Assembly: GCF_020080835.1 (NCBI RefSeq)
Contig: NC_058166.1
Location: forward strand, 5,332,001-5,396,000
Direction of reading: 5' to 3'
DNA length: 64,000 nt
Origin: Cotesia glomerata
Lineage: Eukaryota > Arthropoda > Insecta > Hymenoptera > Braconidae
Shown: in pieces, positions 22,327-33,221 of the stretch
Numbering within the stretch: the first letter of the stretch is position 1
How the letters are laid out: each line of letters starts with the position of its first letter
The notes under the pieces: model-generated
The model's input: the letters and a program-made list of their open reading frames with translations, nothing else
What the model was told of the DNA's origin: nothing
Database searches by the model: none
Program-made: the position numbers and the translations under genes

Positions 22327-23590
22327 TACCAAATTATCATAAATTTGATATCTTTATATATTTTTGAGCTTGTTGCGTAAATACCAAATGTTCGCGCCAG
22401 AACACTTGGTAAATTCGCACTCTACTGCATCAGTGGTGCTGCGACTGACGCGCACCCTGATAGTCAACTCCCCGAGGCAGATAGACGATTACGCGCCAAC
22501 CGGCACAATTAATCTACACGCGGTGGCTAACTACACGTGCTCAGTATTTATAAAGTGTTCATAACGGAATTCCAAGTATCCAGTGCATCTTGTACAAATC
22601 TACTCAACAACTCATCCAGGACAATTCTCCACCATCGGAAATTCAGGTACCAATTTCGTGTCCTTCATAATAATTTAATAATAATGAATTGGTTAATAAT
22701 AATAATTAAAAACGTAACCTCTCGATTGTTGTTATGCCGTTATCTCAGGATCATGCTTTATATACTATATAAATTATTTTACATTTTGAATCAGCATTCA
22801 CAAGAGATTAAATAATATTCAGTCTTAATAATATAATACCTGCATGACTCATTAATTAAAATTGTCTTCAGTTCAAGTCGTTGTCATACCTGGATGAGGT
22901 GACGTCACTGATCACCAGGTATGCAAATAATCTTATAATCTCTTGCCTTTATTCAAGCCTCTCTTGTGACTGCTGAGTTCAGTTCGCGTTCTGACTCTCC
23001 TCCGTGCTCTTCACTCGTATCATCGCTCGTACTAACTATTGTCGCGTCATTAATAATTTTTATTGTGATAAAATAATAGATCAACAAACTCATGCAATTA
23101 ATTAAATCTGAGCTCGTATTCAAATCTTGGTAAAATTGACTAACTCAACGCTCGTATTAAACCTTAAATCGATATTTGTGTATGGTGCCAACATATTGAT
23201 AACTCGTCTTTATGATTATAATTACAGTACTTTCAAATACTTAATTTAATAATAATTCTCGGATTACTTAATTAAATAGTTCAAATAAATTAAGAAGTTA
23301 AATTTATGATAGTTATTAAGAGTCAAGTGTTCACTAATTTTAAACTGTGATATTTTATATAATAAACGAGAAAACCACGAATCAGTGTTTATAATTTCTT
23401 TTCAACACCCAGATCCGGTATAAATAAATATTTAATGTTAAGTTAATTTACAGAGCTAATATATTATACCTGGGGTATAACGGCCCCCCTTCAAAATTTA
23501 ATAAAAAAAAAATTTTTTTTTTTACCAAATTATTACAAAATTATTAAAAAATTTTTTTTTTCACCAAACTTTATTTTCAAATAAAGTCTC
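22327..23590. other. Stretch without a gene; possible LTR-element relic
   Basis: No coding frame of note. The part from about 22880 to 23200 is less AT-rich, with TC-rich phrases (TTCTGACTCTCCTCCGTGCT) and ATGGTGCCAACA, which recall the 5' region of LTR elements, but no pair of LTRs is visible. A family C phrase lies at 23470-23500. Confidence 0.3.
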
Positions 23591-23774
23591 GAATGTAAAT
23601 TATTTACAATTATTAAATTATTTATTATTTATATTATTAAATCCTAAGAAAATTATTAATTGTTTGATTAGTTATAACAAATTTTCATAAAACGTAACAA
23701 AATTAAAATGCTTAAACAAAACATTAAATGTAAATTATTTACAATTAATAAATTATAGATAATAGATAATTTTA

Positions 23775-24925
23775 TTCCTTTCTTAAAGATTTAAAATTAA
23801 GTGCAACACGTACTTAGGAATTCCTATCTCATCATCCGGATTTGGTCGTTTGGCCTTACAATGTGCAATCAAGAAGTCGAGAATAGCAAGCGGCGCGGTC
23901 ATCGCTACAATACATATGTAGATCAAAAATGAGCAGCATGGAGAGTATCGACTCAATCTTCGATAGTATGGTTTCCTCTCTGGCCTTATATGCTTCCCCA
24001 ATTTGGGCGCTCAGATATTTACAACAGATTGAAGCCGTTCTCACGGAATTCTACAAATCAGTTTTATACCTCAAGCGATGTACCTCCAATGCTTTAACTA
24101 AATACGAAGTTAATTGTGTAGACCTATCATACAACATCTGGAGCTGTACCTGGGGATGGATTGTAAAAATTTTTAGTATGGATGGAGATAGACTACCACT
24201 GATTTGCCTAAAAAAACAGATAACACTACACAAAAATGGTCTTACTTCTCCAGAGTATAATTGGTTCTCTTTAATCTATAATTTCATAAAAAATGTAAAT
24301 GAATTCCATTTATGGATTGTTGACTCCTCTGACCCCAAAGTCTGGGAACGTGCTGGTAAATTTTTTCTGCGCAAATACAAAGAGAACCTGACGTCGCAGA
24401 TCCAAAACCAAGTAAATAATATGGCATATCTAGAATCCCCTGCAGCACTTGAAAAAGGCAGTAACTTATATCTAGCCAGCAACGTACCTCTACACGTCAA
24501 GAAAGTTTTTGCTCAACTTCGTACTACTAGTGTGTACGGTTTCAGTATCTACATCAATGGAAAGACATCTAAGTTCAATCCACTGAAATCCTGTCCGACC
24601 TGCAACTCTGGTGAAAATGACTCGCTTGTCCACTTCCTGTTGTCCTGTCCCTCATACCTTGAAATCAGATCTAAATTCCTTAAAATCATCCCAAGTCTCA
24701 TGAACAACGCAAATCTGGTTTCCATCCTGCAACTTAGTAAACCTGGTGAACTATTGAACGTCTACAATTATATAGTAACACTTTGTGAACTGAGAGAATC
24801 GATTATTGAACATTAACAAATTTAAACTCTTTACTTTATATGTACTTATAATTTTATAATTTGTATGATTGTATTGAACTCATTGCACTTAATTGTAAAT
24901 CTTTAAAAAAGCAATAAAATTATCT
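23775..24925 (+). mobile_element. 5'-truncated non-LTR retrotransposon fragment
   Basis: This insert within the 134-bp array keeps only the end of a reverse transcriptase ORF plus a 3' untranslated region ending near AAAAAGCAATAAAATTATC. Truncation from the 5' side is typical of non-LTR retrotransposition. It is unrelated at sequence level to the R1-clade copies. The left boundary is approximate. Confidence 0.65.
23929..24819 (+). pseudogene. C-terminal part of a non-LTR ORF2 protein
   Basis: An open frame of 295 codons ending TAA at 24816 (first in-frame ATG at 23929; the frame itself is open slightly upstream). The start (SSLALYASPIWAL) matches the thumb region that follows the reverse transcriptase catalytic core in non-LTR elements, and a zinc finger CPTCNSGENDSLVHFLLSC lies near residue 223, with the CX2C...HX4C spacing. 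The endonuclease and catalytic core are missing, so it cannot work. It reads through without stops, which suggests recent insertion. Confidence 0.7.
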
Positions 24926-25117
24926 ATTGATAAATTATCTATTTTATATTATTAAATCCTAAGAAAATTATTAATTGTTCGATTATTTATAACAAATTTT
25001 AATAAAACGTAACAAAATTAAAATCTTTTAACAAAACATCAAATGTAAATTATTTAAAATTGATAAATTATCTATTTTATATTATTAAATCCTAAGAAAA
25101 TTATTAATTGTTAGATT

Positions 25118-26592
25118 TGTAACAATACTTTTCCCCAAAATTTAACTAAATTCGACCGATGGCGGAGATATCGGCTGGGTAGGGTATTTTACGCTCGCCC
25201 TTTTTAAACATATAATAAAATTAACCCGGAAACCCCTCAGGCTGGGTTAGTGCACATTTGGACGCCAGGTAATTTTTTATGAAAATTACCAAAAATAATA
25301 AAAATTCCAGGGGCTGCGCCGGACAATCAATTAACGATTTAAACTAATGCGAATGAAAAGGTAAATCTCAAAGTAACTAAAGTCAAGGTCAAGATAGAAT
25401 TTACAATTAGAAATAATGAATAATTAATTATAAAATAATATTTTATATTTACGAATTGAACTAGGAAGATGAGTCATAGGAAAGGAATCCGGGAATCAGC
25501 TTTCATACATTAATTATTAATGGATCAGAAAATTTCAATAAAAATAAATAAATTATTTATTCAAAAACGAAGTTACTTAAAACTAAATTTATCCTTTAAA
25601 TAACAAAATAAATCCTTTATGGAATTCGTGGTTAACATATAAATTTTTCTTCAACTTATTTTACAATATTGCGTTCGAGAATAATAATAACCGCAATCAA
25701 AACAATAATCGTAACAGTAATTAAAATTTAAGAATATTAAATCTGAATTGCGCTTGAAAATAATACTTGTAATGATAGTTAATGTTTGACAATAATAATT
25801 GTCAATGACGCAAAATACTAAACCTAATTTGACAATACTAATTATAAAAATTGCTGGCCGTATCGAGGACCCAACACGCGGCTTTCGGGACAGGTACAAG
25901 TATTTCCTTATGATAACCCTTACTCGCTACGGGATCGACCCGATCAATCGATAATGATTTTAATTGGACAGTAAAAGAATAACTTATTTAAGCCAGGAGA
26001 CAGCGGTGTGCGGATATTAATTGATCTCAACTTGTGAGTACTCACCAGAAAAGGAAACTCAAACCAAGGCGCCAAATCCACACTCCTTACAATAGCGGAG
26101 GTCCCGCGTGCCTACCTCACACCAAGCGGGCCACCGCGTGTCTGCTCAATTTTTGTCACCGTAAACCGTTCGAGGCCTCGTGTTCGACAACAAGGGCCTC
26201 TCTAGCCATTTTCCCTAATTCAATGAACTCTTTGCTCGCGATCGATATTGTAGGGCCTCACCCGTGCGAGTAAAGGCTATGATTTATCACTCATAGTAAA
26301 ATTAGGTACTATATGCCAATGATTTACGGCAATGCACACAAATAATAATAATAATAATAATAAATTACAAATAATTCATTATAAATGTCTGAAATAAAGA
26401 TAAAATTAATTCTTAAATTAATAACCATAATATTAGAAATTTCAAATATAAATAATACTAATAATATTAAGTTCAATAAATAAATTCATAAATCAATATA
26501 AAATAATAAATTCAGAGACACACCGAGTGTGGATCTGTTGCCAAATTTAGGCGCAGGGAGGGACGCACACAGGGAATAAAAACCCTGTGACA
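25118..26592. mobile_element. Solo-LTR-like element with GATT target duplication
   Basis: The insert starts TGTAACAATAC and ends CCCTGTGACA, so it has the TG...CA ends of an LTR. It is flanked on both sides by GATT (25114-25117 and 26593-26596), and the uninterrupted array unit reads a single GATT at this point (TTTGATTAGTT). Length is 1475 bp. No coding sequence was found; a short frame at 26034-26273 has no family resemblance. A (AAT)n run lies at 26339-26363. A solo LTR of a Ty3- or Pao-like element is the simplest reading. A second copy is needed to prove it. Confidence 0.6.
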
Positions 26593-26780
26593 GATTATTT
26601 AAAATAAATCTTCATAAAACGTAAAAAAATTAAAATCTTTAAACAAAACATTAAATGTAAATTATTTACAATTATTAAATTATTAATTATTATTAATGAT
26701 GAATTTTCGAAAACGTAATAATATTAATATTTTAAAATTAAGTCTCAAATGTAAATTATTTACAATCAATTAATTAGTTT
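26593..26780. repeat. Continuation of the 134-bp tandem array
   Basis: After the LTR-like insert, the array resumes with CTTCATAAAACGTAA and two more AAATGTAAATTATTTACAA units. Confidence 0.65.
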
Positions 26781-27059
26781 TCACAATAGTGACAAATATA
26801 TTCTTCAGAATAATCGTCATTGATTCCCGCACAGGAATCTTTTACGTTTCAGCGGCAATTTCAAATTTAACTTTAGCAGGAGTATGATGATTTTCATGGC
26901 AATTGAATAACCATTATAATTATAATTATTTTTTAGAAAATAAAAGAGGTTAAGGGCGGAAAGAAACGAGGTGCATCAGGTATAGCAGTTATTTTTCAAA
27001 TGACTATGAAATCTATAGAGTGATAAAAATAAGAAAATACTTTTATATTTTTCAAACTA

Positions 27060-27245
27060 TTTTTAATGGTGGAAAAAAAATTTTTTTTGTATCATTTTTT
27101 GGTGGGGGCCGTTATGTCTCAGAAAAAAATTTTTTTTTTTTACCATTTTTTGGTGGAGGCCGTTATGTCCCAGAAAAAAAAATTTTTTTTCAAGAATTTT
27201 TCCAAAATTTTGGTAAAGTCGTTCATTGTAGAGCCAAGGTAAACT
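27060..27245. repeat. Tandem family C units
   Basis: Two near-identical units of about 65 bases, each with TTTTTTGGTGG, GGCCGTTATGTC and CAGAAAAAAA (27095-27125 and 27145-27180), and part of a third. They match GGTATAACGGCCCC at 16180 and 23470 in reverse. Confidence 0.55.
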
Positions 27246-27374
27246 AATAAGATGTTAAAAAACCACAAAAAATAATAAGCGGCTTAGGGGGGCCGCTCTG
27301 CTCCACCCTCCCCTATCTAAATTTTAAAAACTTAAAATTTACTTATTATTTTTTGCTAAAATTCTAGGTTTTTT

Positions 27375-27411
27375 AACTTCCCGCTAAGAAAATTAAAAAT
27401 TTTCAAAAATT

Positions 27412-27485
<74 letters not shown>
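27375..27485 (+). repeat. Family B fragment with (TG)n
   Basis: AACTTCCCGCTAAGAAAATT at 27375 leads almost directly into a pure TG tract of about 65 bases (27415-27480). All the other modules are missing. It shows the tract persisting after the rest of the repeat is lost. Confidence 0.8.
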
Positions 27486-27487
<2 letters not shown>

Positions 27488-27759
27488 GTTTGAAATAACT
27501 TTAAATCAATCGTAACTAAGCTAAAAAAAGTCAAAAGTAAGTAAAATGTTATAAAAATACTTACAAAAGGAAATAAATAAGTTAAAATTTTGAGGATTTT
27601 CGCTTAAATTTTATAAAAAAATTGAGATTTCATTTCGACCTGAAATCGAATAAAATAGTTGTAATGCTCTAATTTTATTAATTTTTTTCCAATTCCTCTC
27701 CAGTTTTAAATATCAAATCATTCTAATAATAATCTTCATTTTTTGTTCCATATTTGAAG

Positions 27760-27879
27760 ATCATACGGCTGATAACATCATGGGGAGATATAAATAGAGT
27801 TGTTGAATGCGCACCAATCTTCGCATTACACTCTTTGACTATCGTAAAGATGTGCAATTGTCTTTACAATATAGACAAG
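27760..27879 (+). CDS. Odorant receptor (7tm_6) gene, second exon
   Basis: An acceptor (TATTTGAAG|ATC) precedes 40 codons in phase 0 starting IIRLITSWGDINRVVE, the conserved region after the first membrane helix in insect odorant receptors, and ending CLYNIDK. The donor (AAG|GTTGAT) is weak. The phase-0 start joins correctly to the exon at 2330-2473. An alternative reading upstream (from the acceptor at 27712) needs a frameshift, so the distant first exon is preferred. Confidence 0.6.
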
Positions 27880-28010
27880 GTTGATTCGGCAAATTAAATC
27901 TATATAAGTATCATTTCTCTAAAAATGTTTGCAGAGAATTGAAATTTTCTGCAACAGTTTTTTAGAAATCAGAAGTTTGTTCTCCAATCGAATGAAATTT
28001 TTGATTTAAG

Positions 28011-28128
28011 ATAAAAATACTGTTAACAACAATTCAAACGGATTGGGAATCTCCGATGACAGAAGAAGAATTAAAAATCTTACGTGACTATGGAAATCAA
28101 AATCGTAAAATTACCCATTCCTACGTAT
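28011..28128 (+). CDS. Odorant receptor (7tm_6) gene, third exon
   Basis: 118 bases, phase 0 in and phase 1 out, encoding IKILLTTIQTDWES and RDYGNQNRKITHSY. The motif (hydrophobic)LLxxIxxDW is a hallmark of insect odorant receptors at this position. Donor TAT|GTAAGT is strong. An in-frame TGA at 28002 shows the exon cannot start further upstream than the acceptor at 28010. Confidence 0.7.
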
Positions 28129-28197
28129 GTAAGTGACGTTCAGTCGTTGAGCTTCAGATACATTCAAAGCGATAAATAACATTATTTACAAATAAAG

Positions 28198-28459
28198 ATT
28201 TCATTTATGTTGTTACGGCGATGTTTTTGGCTACACCCATGGTTCCAAAAATACTTGATTATTATGTACCACTCAATGAATCAAGGCCGCAGTTATCTTT
28301 GTATCAAACAGAATATTTTGTGGATCCAGTGCAGTACGAAGTACCAATTTTGATTCACGCATATATAATTAGTCCATTTCCTTCAACTATTATCGTTGCA
28401 TTTGATTCTTTGTACGCTAACTTCGTTGGTCATGCCTGCAGCATGTTTGCAGTTGTTGG
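28198..28459 (+). CDS. Odorant receptor (7tm_6) gene, fourth exon
   Basis: 262 bases, phase 1 in and phase 2 out. It holds a membrane helix (FIYVVTAMFLATPMVP), the conserved PLNESRPQLSLYQTEYFVD segment of the extracellular loop, and a second helix running to SMFAVVG. The preceding intron is 69 bp; the following one is 6126 bp because of nested repeats. The motif PLNESRP and the Tyr-x-x-Glu-Tyr-Phe pattern make receptor identity secure. Confidence 0.85.
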
Positions 28460-28493
28460 GTATGTAATTTTTAAAAGCAAAAGATATATTTTT

Positions 28494-28668
28494 AACTTCC
28501 CGCTAAGAAAATCGAAGATTTTCGAAAATCGGGAAGTTATTGTTTTCACCCCGTTTTGCAAAAATCGAGTTTGCATCAGATCTCGACGTTTGAAGGTCAC
28601 AGGAAGCTTCCCTGACTATCCCCGCGAGGTTGTCACGGAGTCTGTATGTATGTGTGTGTGTGTGTGTG
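28494..28668 (+). repeat. Family B repeat, left part, split by retrotransposon copy 3
   Basis: It starts AACTTCCCGCTAAGAAAATC and runs into the TG tract at 28645-28668, where the retrotransposon's poly(T) begins. The right part resumes at 33764. Confidence 0.9.
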
Positions 28669-28920
28669 TTTTTTTTTTTTTTTTGTAGGGGGGGGAATCC
28701 TTTTTACGGATTCTAGGCATAGCTGTTTGGCCTGGATATGTGGCGACTCGACGCAGCGTCATACTAACTCGACACTAACGCCCCTACCCACTAAACCCTA
28801 AACCCCTTTTCCTTCTTTCCTCTAATCCCTCATGGAAACCGCCGTCAGGCATTACTTCGTGAAGGGAGGATCTAGCTACTGCTCTTCCTTCTGGTGGCTA
28901 AGGTGTTAACTATCTTCCTT

Positions 28921-31899
28921 CTATCTTCTGCTATTTGCTCTTTTTCTTTCGGTGGAACGCAAGTCTTTAAGGACTTCTGTTGCAAACGTGTTGGTAGTGT
29001 TCCAGGCAGCTTCTGATGACAACATTGCTTCTACTAGTGAATCTGGTTGCATTCTCTGGTTCAGGATCCTCTCCAGTTCTTCACGCTGTGGATCGAAACG
29101 AGGACATACAAAGAAGACGTGCTCCGCGTCTTCAGCAGCTCCTGGGCAGGACGGGCACTCCGACGAGTCATCGTGCTTAAAGCGGTGTAGATACTCTCGA
29201 AAACACCCATGTCCCGACAACATCTGCGTAAAATAGTAATTGACCTCACCGTGATTCCGGTTAAGCCAAATGTCGATCCGAGGTATGAGACGGTTCGTCC
29301 ACCTACCCTTCTCTACAGCATCCCATTGTAGTTGCCATCGGCCTATGCTCTTCTGCCGTTCTTCAATTCTAAGTTCTTCCGGGCTCAGTGCAGTTGACCT
29401 TTTTCGTTGGTAAAGGGCCCGTCTTTCCTCTGCTAGAACTCTAAGAGGTAGGGTTCCAGCAATGACGCACACTGCTTCTTCTGATATAGTGCGGAAGGCA
29501 CTAGCTACTCGTAGGGCACTCAGTCGGTATATTGGTCCAGCTTTTCTCCATGATTCTTGGGTTTCCAGTGCATCAGCCCAAATGGATATTCCGTAAGTGA
29601 GCACTGATGTGACTACTGATGACAATAGTAGCCTCCTGCTCTGCATTGGGCTTCCGATGTTAGGCATCAGCCGTGCGAGACTAGCCCTCACTACTGACGC
29701 TTTGGCACTGACATGTTCCACCTGCTGTTTGAAGTTGAGTCGTGCATCCAGCATCACTCCCAGATAACGGATAAATGGTTGTGATGTGATTTCTTGTTCT
29801 CCGACTCTCAACTTGATGGTTTCTACCGTTTTTCTACTAGTGATGAGCACTGCCTCGATTTTATGCTTGGCTAGTTGCAAGTTCATCATGTTCATCCACA
29901 AATTGACTCGTCTGAATGTAATATCAAATGCCATTTCTATCTCTTCGAGGTGCTTTGCGACAATCACGACAGCTACGTCATCCGCATATGCTACAAGTTT
30001 GACTCCCGTAGGCAATGCTATTCTCAGGAGGCCATCATACATGATGTTCCATAGCAGAGGACCTAAGACTGATCCCTGTGGCACTCCTCCGGAGATTTCG
30101 TACACTTCCATACCATTCGTCGTGTCATATTTCAGGAGCCTGTTCGTGAAATAGCTCGCTACTATTCTGCGAAGGTATCCTGGTATATTTTTTTCTTCTA
30201 GAGCCCGCATAACGCAGTCCCAGTTAGCGGAGTTGAAGGCATTCTTGATGTCCAAAGCAGCCACCAAGCAGTATTTCTTCTTTCCACCTTTCCATCTCGT
30301 TCCGGCGATTGCATCCTTGGCTATATCAACAACCAATTTGATAGCATCCAGAGTTGACCGTCCTTTTCGGAAACCAAACTGGTTCTCTGCTAGGAGTGGA
30401 TCGACTAAAGCCTCTATTCTCTGATGAATTATGCGCTCGAATATCTTGCCGGCCGTGTCTAACATGCAGAGTGGTCGGTAGGATGACGGTTCTTCCGGCG
30501 GCTTTTTCCCCTTCGGAAGTAACACTAGCCGTTGCTGTTTCCACTTCTGGGGAAAAGTCCCTTCCTTCAGGCATGTATCGTAAACGTCCAGGAATAATGT
30601 TGGTGCTGCCCTAAGGATTGATTTCAGAGCAATATTAGGAATTCCGTCCAATCCCGGCGCCTTATTATTCCCTACTCGATTTCCTGCCTCTATCAACTCG
30701 TCCAACGTGATAGTTGGGATGTCTTCAGAATTGAGCTGCTCCAACTTGCAGGTGAATACCAGCTGTTGGGGAAACAACGTAGTAACAATCTTCTCTAGGA
30801 GTTGTGGACACGTAGGTGATGGCATTGGTTGGCATTTCAAGTGGGTCATAACCACCTTATACGGTCTGCCCCATGGATCTTTCTCAACTTCTGCGACCAG
30901 TTCCTTCCAGCAACGTCTTTTGCTTTCTTTGATGGCTCTGTTCAGTTCTCGACGGGCCTTTTTATACTCTGCCAACAGCTCTGCGGAGTTAGATCGTCTG
31001 TAGCCACGCTGAGACTTTCTTCTTTTTTTAAGACACTTTGAGCGTAGAATTCTAATGTGATCGTTCCACCAGTGCATTGAAGGTCTTGAATTTATGCGAC
31101 GTTTCCGAGACATACTAGCGTCGCAAGCCTGGGTGACTCTTCTCATTAGGTCCTTGGTCTTCTCTTCAGCAGTTTCTACGATGATCGGATTGCAGTCTAA
31201 GGCTACTACTAAAGCAGTGGGGTCGAGAGACTTAACTTTCCACCCAACCGCGCTAGTGCTCCTGTTGTCTCTTGTTAGTTTCTGGCCAGTTGATATTTCC
31301 CATAGTATCGCACTATGGTCGCTGGCTGTATAGATGTTCAATACTTTCCAAGAAAAACCTCTTCGAGCTAAGCAACTGCTGACAAATGTAAGGTCGACAG
31401 TTGAGTTTGCCTCTCCTTTAGTATACGTTGGCGTATCACCGGTATTAAGAAGGATCACGTCCAGAGTGGCCATTGCCTCGAGAAGTGCTTTTCCACGTGT
31501 ATTAGTGAACTTGCTCCCCCAGTCTGTTGCCCAGGAATTGAAGTCACCAGCTATTGCCACGGGAAAGTGTTTTCTTGCGTCCTCAGTTAGCCGATCAAGG
31601 AAGTCTTCAAAATGGTCATTAGAGAGACTAGGTGGTGCATAGCAACTGTAGAAGCGGATGCCATCTACCCATGCTGCTACAAAGCCAGCTTCTTTATTGT
31701 TGACTGTTCTCTGAAAAGGACATTTACCGCAGGACCAGATGACGGCTTTGTTAGTGCTGTCAGATTCCCAGGGTTGGTTACTCAGATGTCTATAAGGCTC
31801 ACTTATAAGTGCTACATCTGCCTCTAATTCGCGCACAGTTTGCATGATCAGGTCATGCGCAGCCTCACAATGATTGAGGTTGAGCTGCACTATCTTCAT
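28921..31899 (-). CDS. Endonuclease-reverse transcriptase (ORF2), R1-clade retrotransposon
   Basis: ATG at 31899 overlaps the ORF1 TGA (ATGA), giving 992 residues. In order: APE-type endonuclease (LNLNHCEAAHDL at the start, SEPY near 32, GDFNSWATDWGS near 120, TASDHSAILWE), then reverse transcriptase (SSYRPLCMLDTAGKIFERII, ENQFGFRKGRSTLDAIKLVV, GGVPQGSVLGPLLWN, AYADDVAVV with YADD at 638-641), then a C-terminal CPSCPGAAEDAEHVFFVC zinc finger near residue 930. The endonuclease presumably nicks AC-repeat DNA and the enzyme then primes reverse transcription on it. No stop, frameshift or lost catalytic residue was seen. A longer start is open (16 codons upstream), but the ATGA overlap is conserved in all three copies and fixes the start. 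Confidence 0.93.
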   Translation of the reverse strand: MKIVQLNLNHCEAAHDLIMQTVRELEADVALISEPYRHLSNQPWESDSTNKAVIWSCGKCPFQRTVNNKEAGFVAAWVDGIRFYSCYAPPSLSNDHFEDFLDRLTEDARKHFPVAIAGDFNSWATDWGSKFTNTRGKALLEAMATLDVILLNTGDTPTYTKGEANSTVDLTFVSSCLARRGFSWKVLNIYTASDHSAILWEISTGQKLTRDNRSTSAVGWKVKSLDPTALVVALDCNPIIVETAEEKTKDLMRRVTQACDASMSRKRRINSRPSMHWWNDHIRILRSKCLKKRRKSQRGYRRSNSAELLAEYKKARRELNRAIKESKRRCWKELVAEVEKDPWGRPYKVVMTHLKCQPMPSPTCPQLLEKIVTTLFPQQLVFTCKLEQLNSEDIPTITLDELIEAGNRVGNNKAPGLDGIPNIALKSILRAAPTLFLDVYDTCLKEGTFPQKWKQQRLVLLPKGKKPPEEPSSYRPLCMLDTAGKIFERIIHQRIEALVDPLLAENQFGFRKGRSTLDAIKLVVDIAKDAIAGTRWKGGKKKYCLVAALDIKNAFNSANWDCVMRALEEKNIPGYLRRIVASYFTNRLLKYDTTNGMEVYEISGGVPQGSVLGPLLWNIMYDGLLRIALPTGVKLVAYADDVAVVIVAKHLEEIEMAFDITFRRVNLWMNMMNLQLAKHKIEAVLITSRKTVETIKLRVGEQEITSQPFIRYLGVMLDARLNFKQQVEHVSAKASVVRASLARLMPNIGSPMQSRRLLLSSVVTSVLTYGISIWADALETQESWRKAGPIYRLSALRVASAFRTISEEAVCVIAGTLPLRVLAEERRALYQRKRSTALSPEELRIEERQKSIGRWQLQWDAVEKGRWTNRLIPRIDIWLNRNHGEVNYYFTQMLSGHGCFREYLHRFKHDDSSECPSCPGAAEDAEHVFFVCPRFDPQREELERILNQRMQPDSLVEAMLSSEAAWNTTNTFATEVLKDLRSTERKRANSRR

Positions 31900-33221
31900 G
31901 TTCTTGGCTTCGTTATCTTCTGGAGCGCTTCTTGGAAGATGGGGCATCTGTTCGTGCCTGCATGGTGAGCCGCCTTTTCTACGCCGTGCCGTTCAAAGCA
32001 CAGTGCACATTTAGCTGGATTTTTACAATCAGCAATTTTGTGTCCTTCTTTTCCGCACCTTATGCAGAGTTTAGACGGGTCGACTTCGCTTTTGCACTGC
32101 GATCCGAAGTGCCCAAAGTGCCAGCATTTGAAGCATTGTATGGGTCTCTTCGTTGCTCTCATTCGGCAATTAGACCAGCCTATCCTTATTTTGCAGTTTC
32201 CCTCCAGTAACTTTTGTGCTGCAGCTGCTGGTAGTGACACTGTGGCTGTCTGTGTACCCCTAAAGGCTTTACGGATCTTGATTGCCTCTAGTGGGATTTC
32301 ACAACTTTCTCCAGCTTCCCTCTTTAGAGCGGTCTGAATATGCTCTTTCGTCGTGTCGTCATCGACATCTCGGATCTCGATGGTCTCCTGTGGCCCTTTG
32401 CAAATCACTTTGGCCTCCTCCTTAAGGATGTCCGCGATCGTCTTTTGCAGACCTTGGCCTTTGTCAGTGCTCTTCCTCGAAATCGTGATCAACAAGTCCC
32501 CACTTCTGGTCTTGTTGATCTTATCCACAGTTAAACGAACCTGCTCATCTGGGACGTCCTGCTTTATACGACGCAGAATCTCGGCATACTTTGTTTTCTC
32601 GGCCGGGCGGATGATCAGTGCGTCGGGTCTGATCCATTTGCGTGGTTTTTTCTGCTTAGGCTCTGGCCTGGGCTCCTTCGGCGGCTGTTTTGAGAGTTGC
32701 TCTCTAGCTAGCCTTCTCTTCTCCTTCTTAGACTGTACTTTTTCCCAGTCAGTCGTCTTCTTGGGTTCGTCGCCTTGCCCTGCCAGTCGTTGGAGAGGGC
32801 TTTTTTTCAAGTCCTTCTTCTTTGTGACTTTGTCGGTTGACTCTGGCGAATCTCGGTCCTTTCTCTTTCCAGACCTTGTGTCAGTTTCACCCTTGTCCTC
32901 AGCAGCAGATTCACCGTCACCGTCGGCTCCAGTGTCCATTGCTTCTTCCGTCTCAGTTTCAGTTTCAATGCGGCGTCGTGATGACTGCCATTCCTCGTCC
33001 AGTTTCTTGAATCTTCCAAGAGCATTGACCACACCGGTTGTCTTGGTCTTTATCTCCTTGTGGATATTGACCTTAGTTTGGACAAACTCTTGCAGCTCAA
33101 TGGTTAGCTTCTCAAGGCGCTCCAACGCTTGCGTTCTCTTCATGTCAGCGCTTGCTTCAATCGCTGCTTGTTGAGCATGAAGCCCGTTTCTATTCATGTT
33201 TGTTTCCTGTAACTTACTCAT
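31896..33221 (-). CDS. Gag-like RNA-binding protein (ORF1), R1-clade retrotransposon
   Basis: 441 residues from ATG at 33221 (MSKLQETNMNRNG). The N-terminal part is helical (KRTQALERLEKLTIELQEF, coiled-coil-like), followed by an acidic segment, a basic KKKDLKKSP tract, a middle domain and three zinc knuckles near the C-terminus: CFKCWHFGHFGSQC, CIRCGKEGHKIADC and CALC...HHAGTNRC. The start is set by alignment with copies 1 and 2, but here the small upstream frame (MATRSTPYDALVNQK) runs in frame into it, so a form with a 16-residue extension is possible. It should coat element RNA and take it to the target. Confidence 0.9.
   Translation of the reverse strand: MSKLQETNMNRNGLHAQQAAIEASADMKRTQALERLEKLTIELQEFVQTKVNIHKEIKTKTTGVVNALGRFKKLDEEWQSSRRRIETETETEEAMDTGADGDGESAAEDKGETDTRSGKRKDRDSPESTDKVTKKKDLKKSPLQRLAGQGDEPKKTTDWEKVQSKKEKRRLAREQLSKQPPKEPRPEPKQKKPRKWIRPDALIIRPAEKTKYAEILRRIKQDVPDEQVRLTVDKINKTRSGDLLITISRKSTDKGQGLQKTIADILKEEAKVICKGPQETIEIRDVDDDTTKEHIQTALKREAGESCEIPLEAIKIRKAFRGTQTATVSLPAAAAQKLLEGNCKIRIGWSNCRMRATKRPIQCFKCWHFGHFGSQCKSEVDPSKLCIRCGKEGHKIADCKNPAKCALCFERHGVEKAAHHAGTNRCPIFQEALQKITKPRT

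Larger units (their letters stand above)
23591..25117. repeat. AT-rich tandem repeat of about 134 bp, interrupted
   Basis: The phrase AATGTAAATTATTTACAATT and, in each unit, AAATCCTAAGAAAATTATTAA recur with a spacing of 133-135 bases (for example 23591 to 23726, and 24929 to 25062). The array is broken by a retrotransposon fragment (about 23775-24925) and continues beyond the solo-LTR-like insert at 26593-26780. Confidence 0.75.

Noticed and set aside
22880..23200. LTR of a retrotransposon
   Set aside because: Base composition and a primer-site-like phrase are suggestive, but no second LTR, target duplication or coding region was found.
23783..24044. Minus-strand frames with a hydrophobic segment
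   Set aside because: They overlap the start of the non-LTR fragment on the other strand and match no family.
27712..27759. Upstream extension of the receptor exon at 27760 from an acceptor at 27712
   Set aside because: It needs a frameshift; three TAA codons lie in the receptor frame. The phase-0 acceptor at 27759 avoids this.
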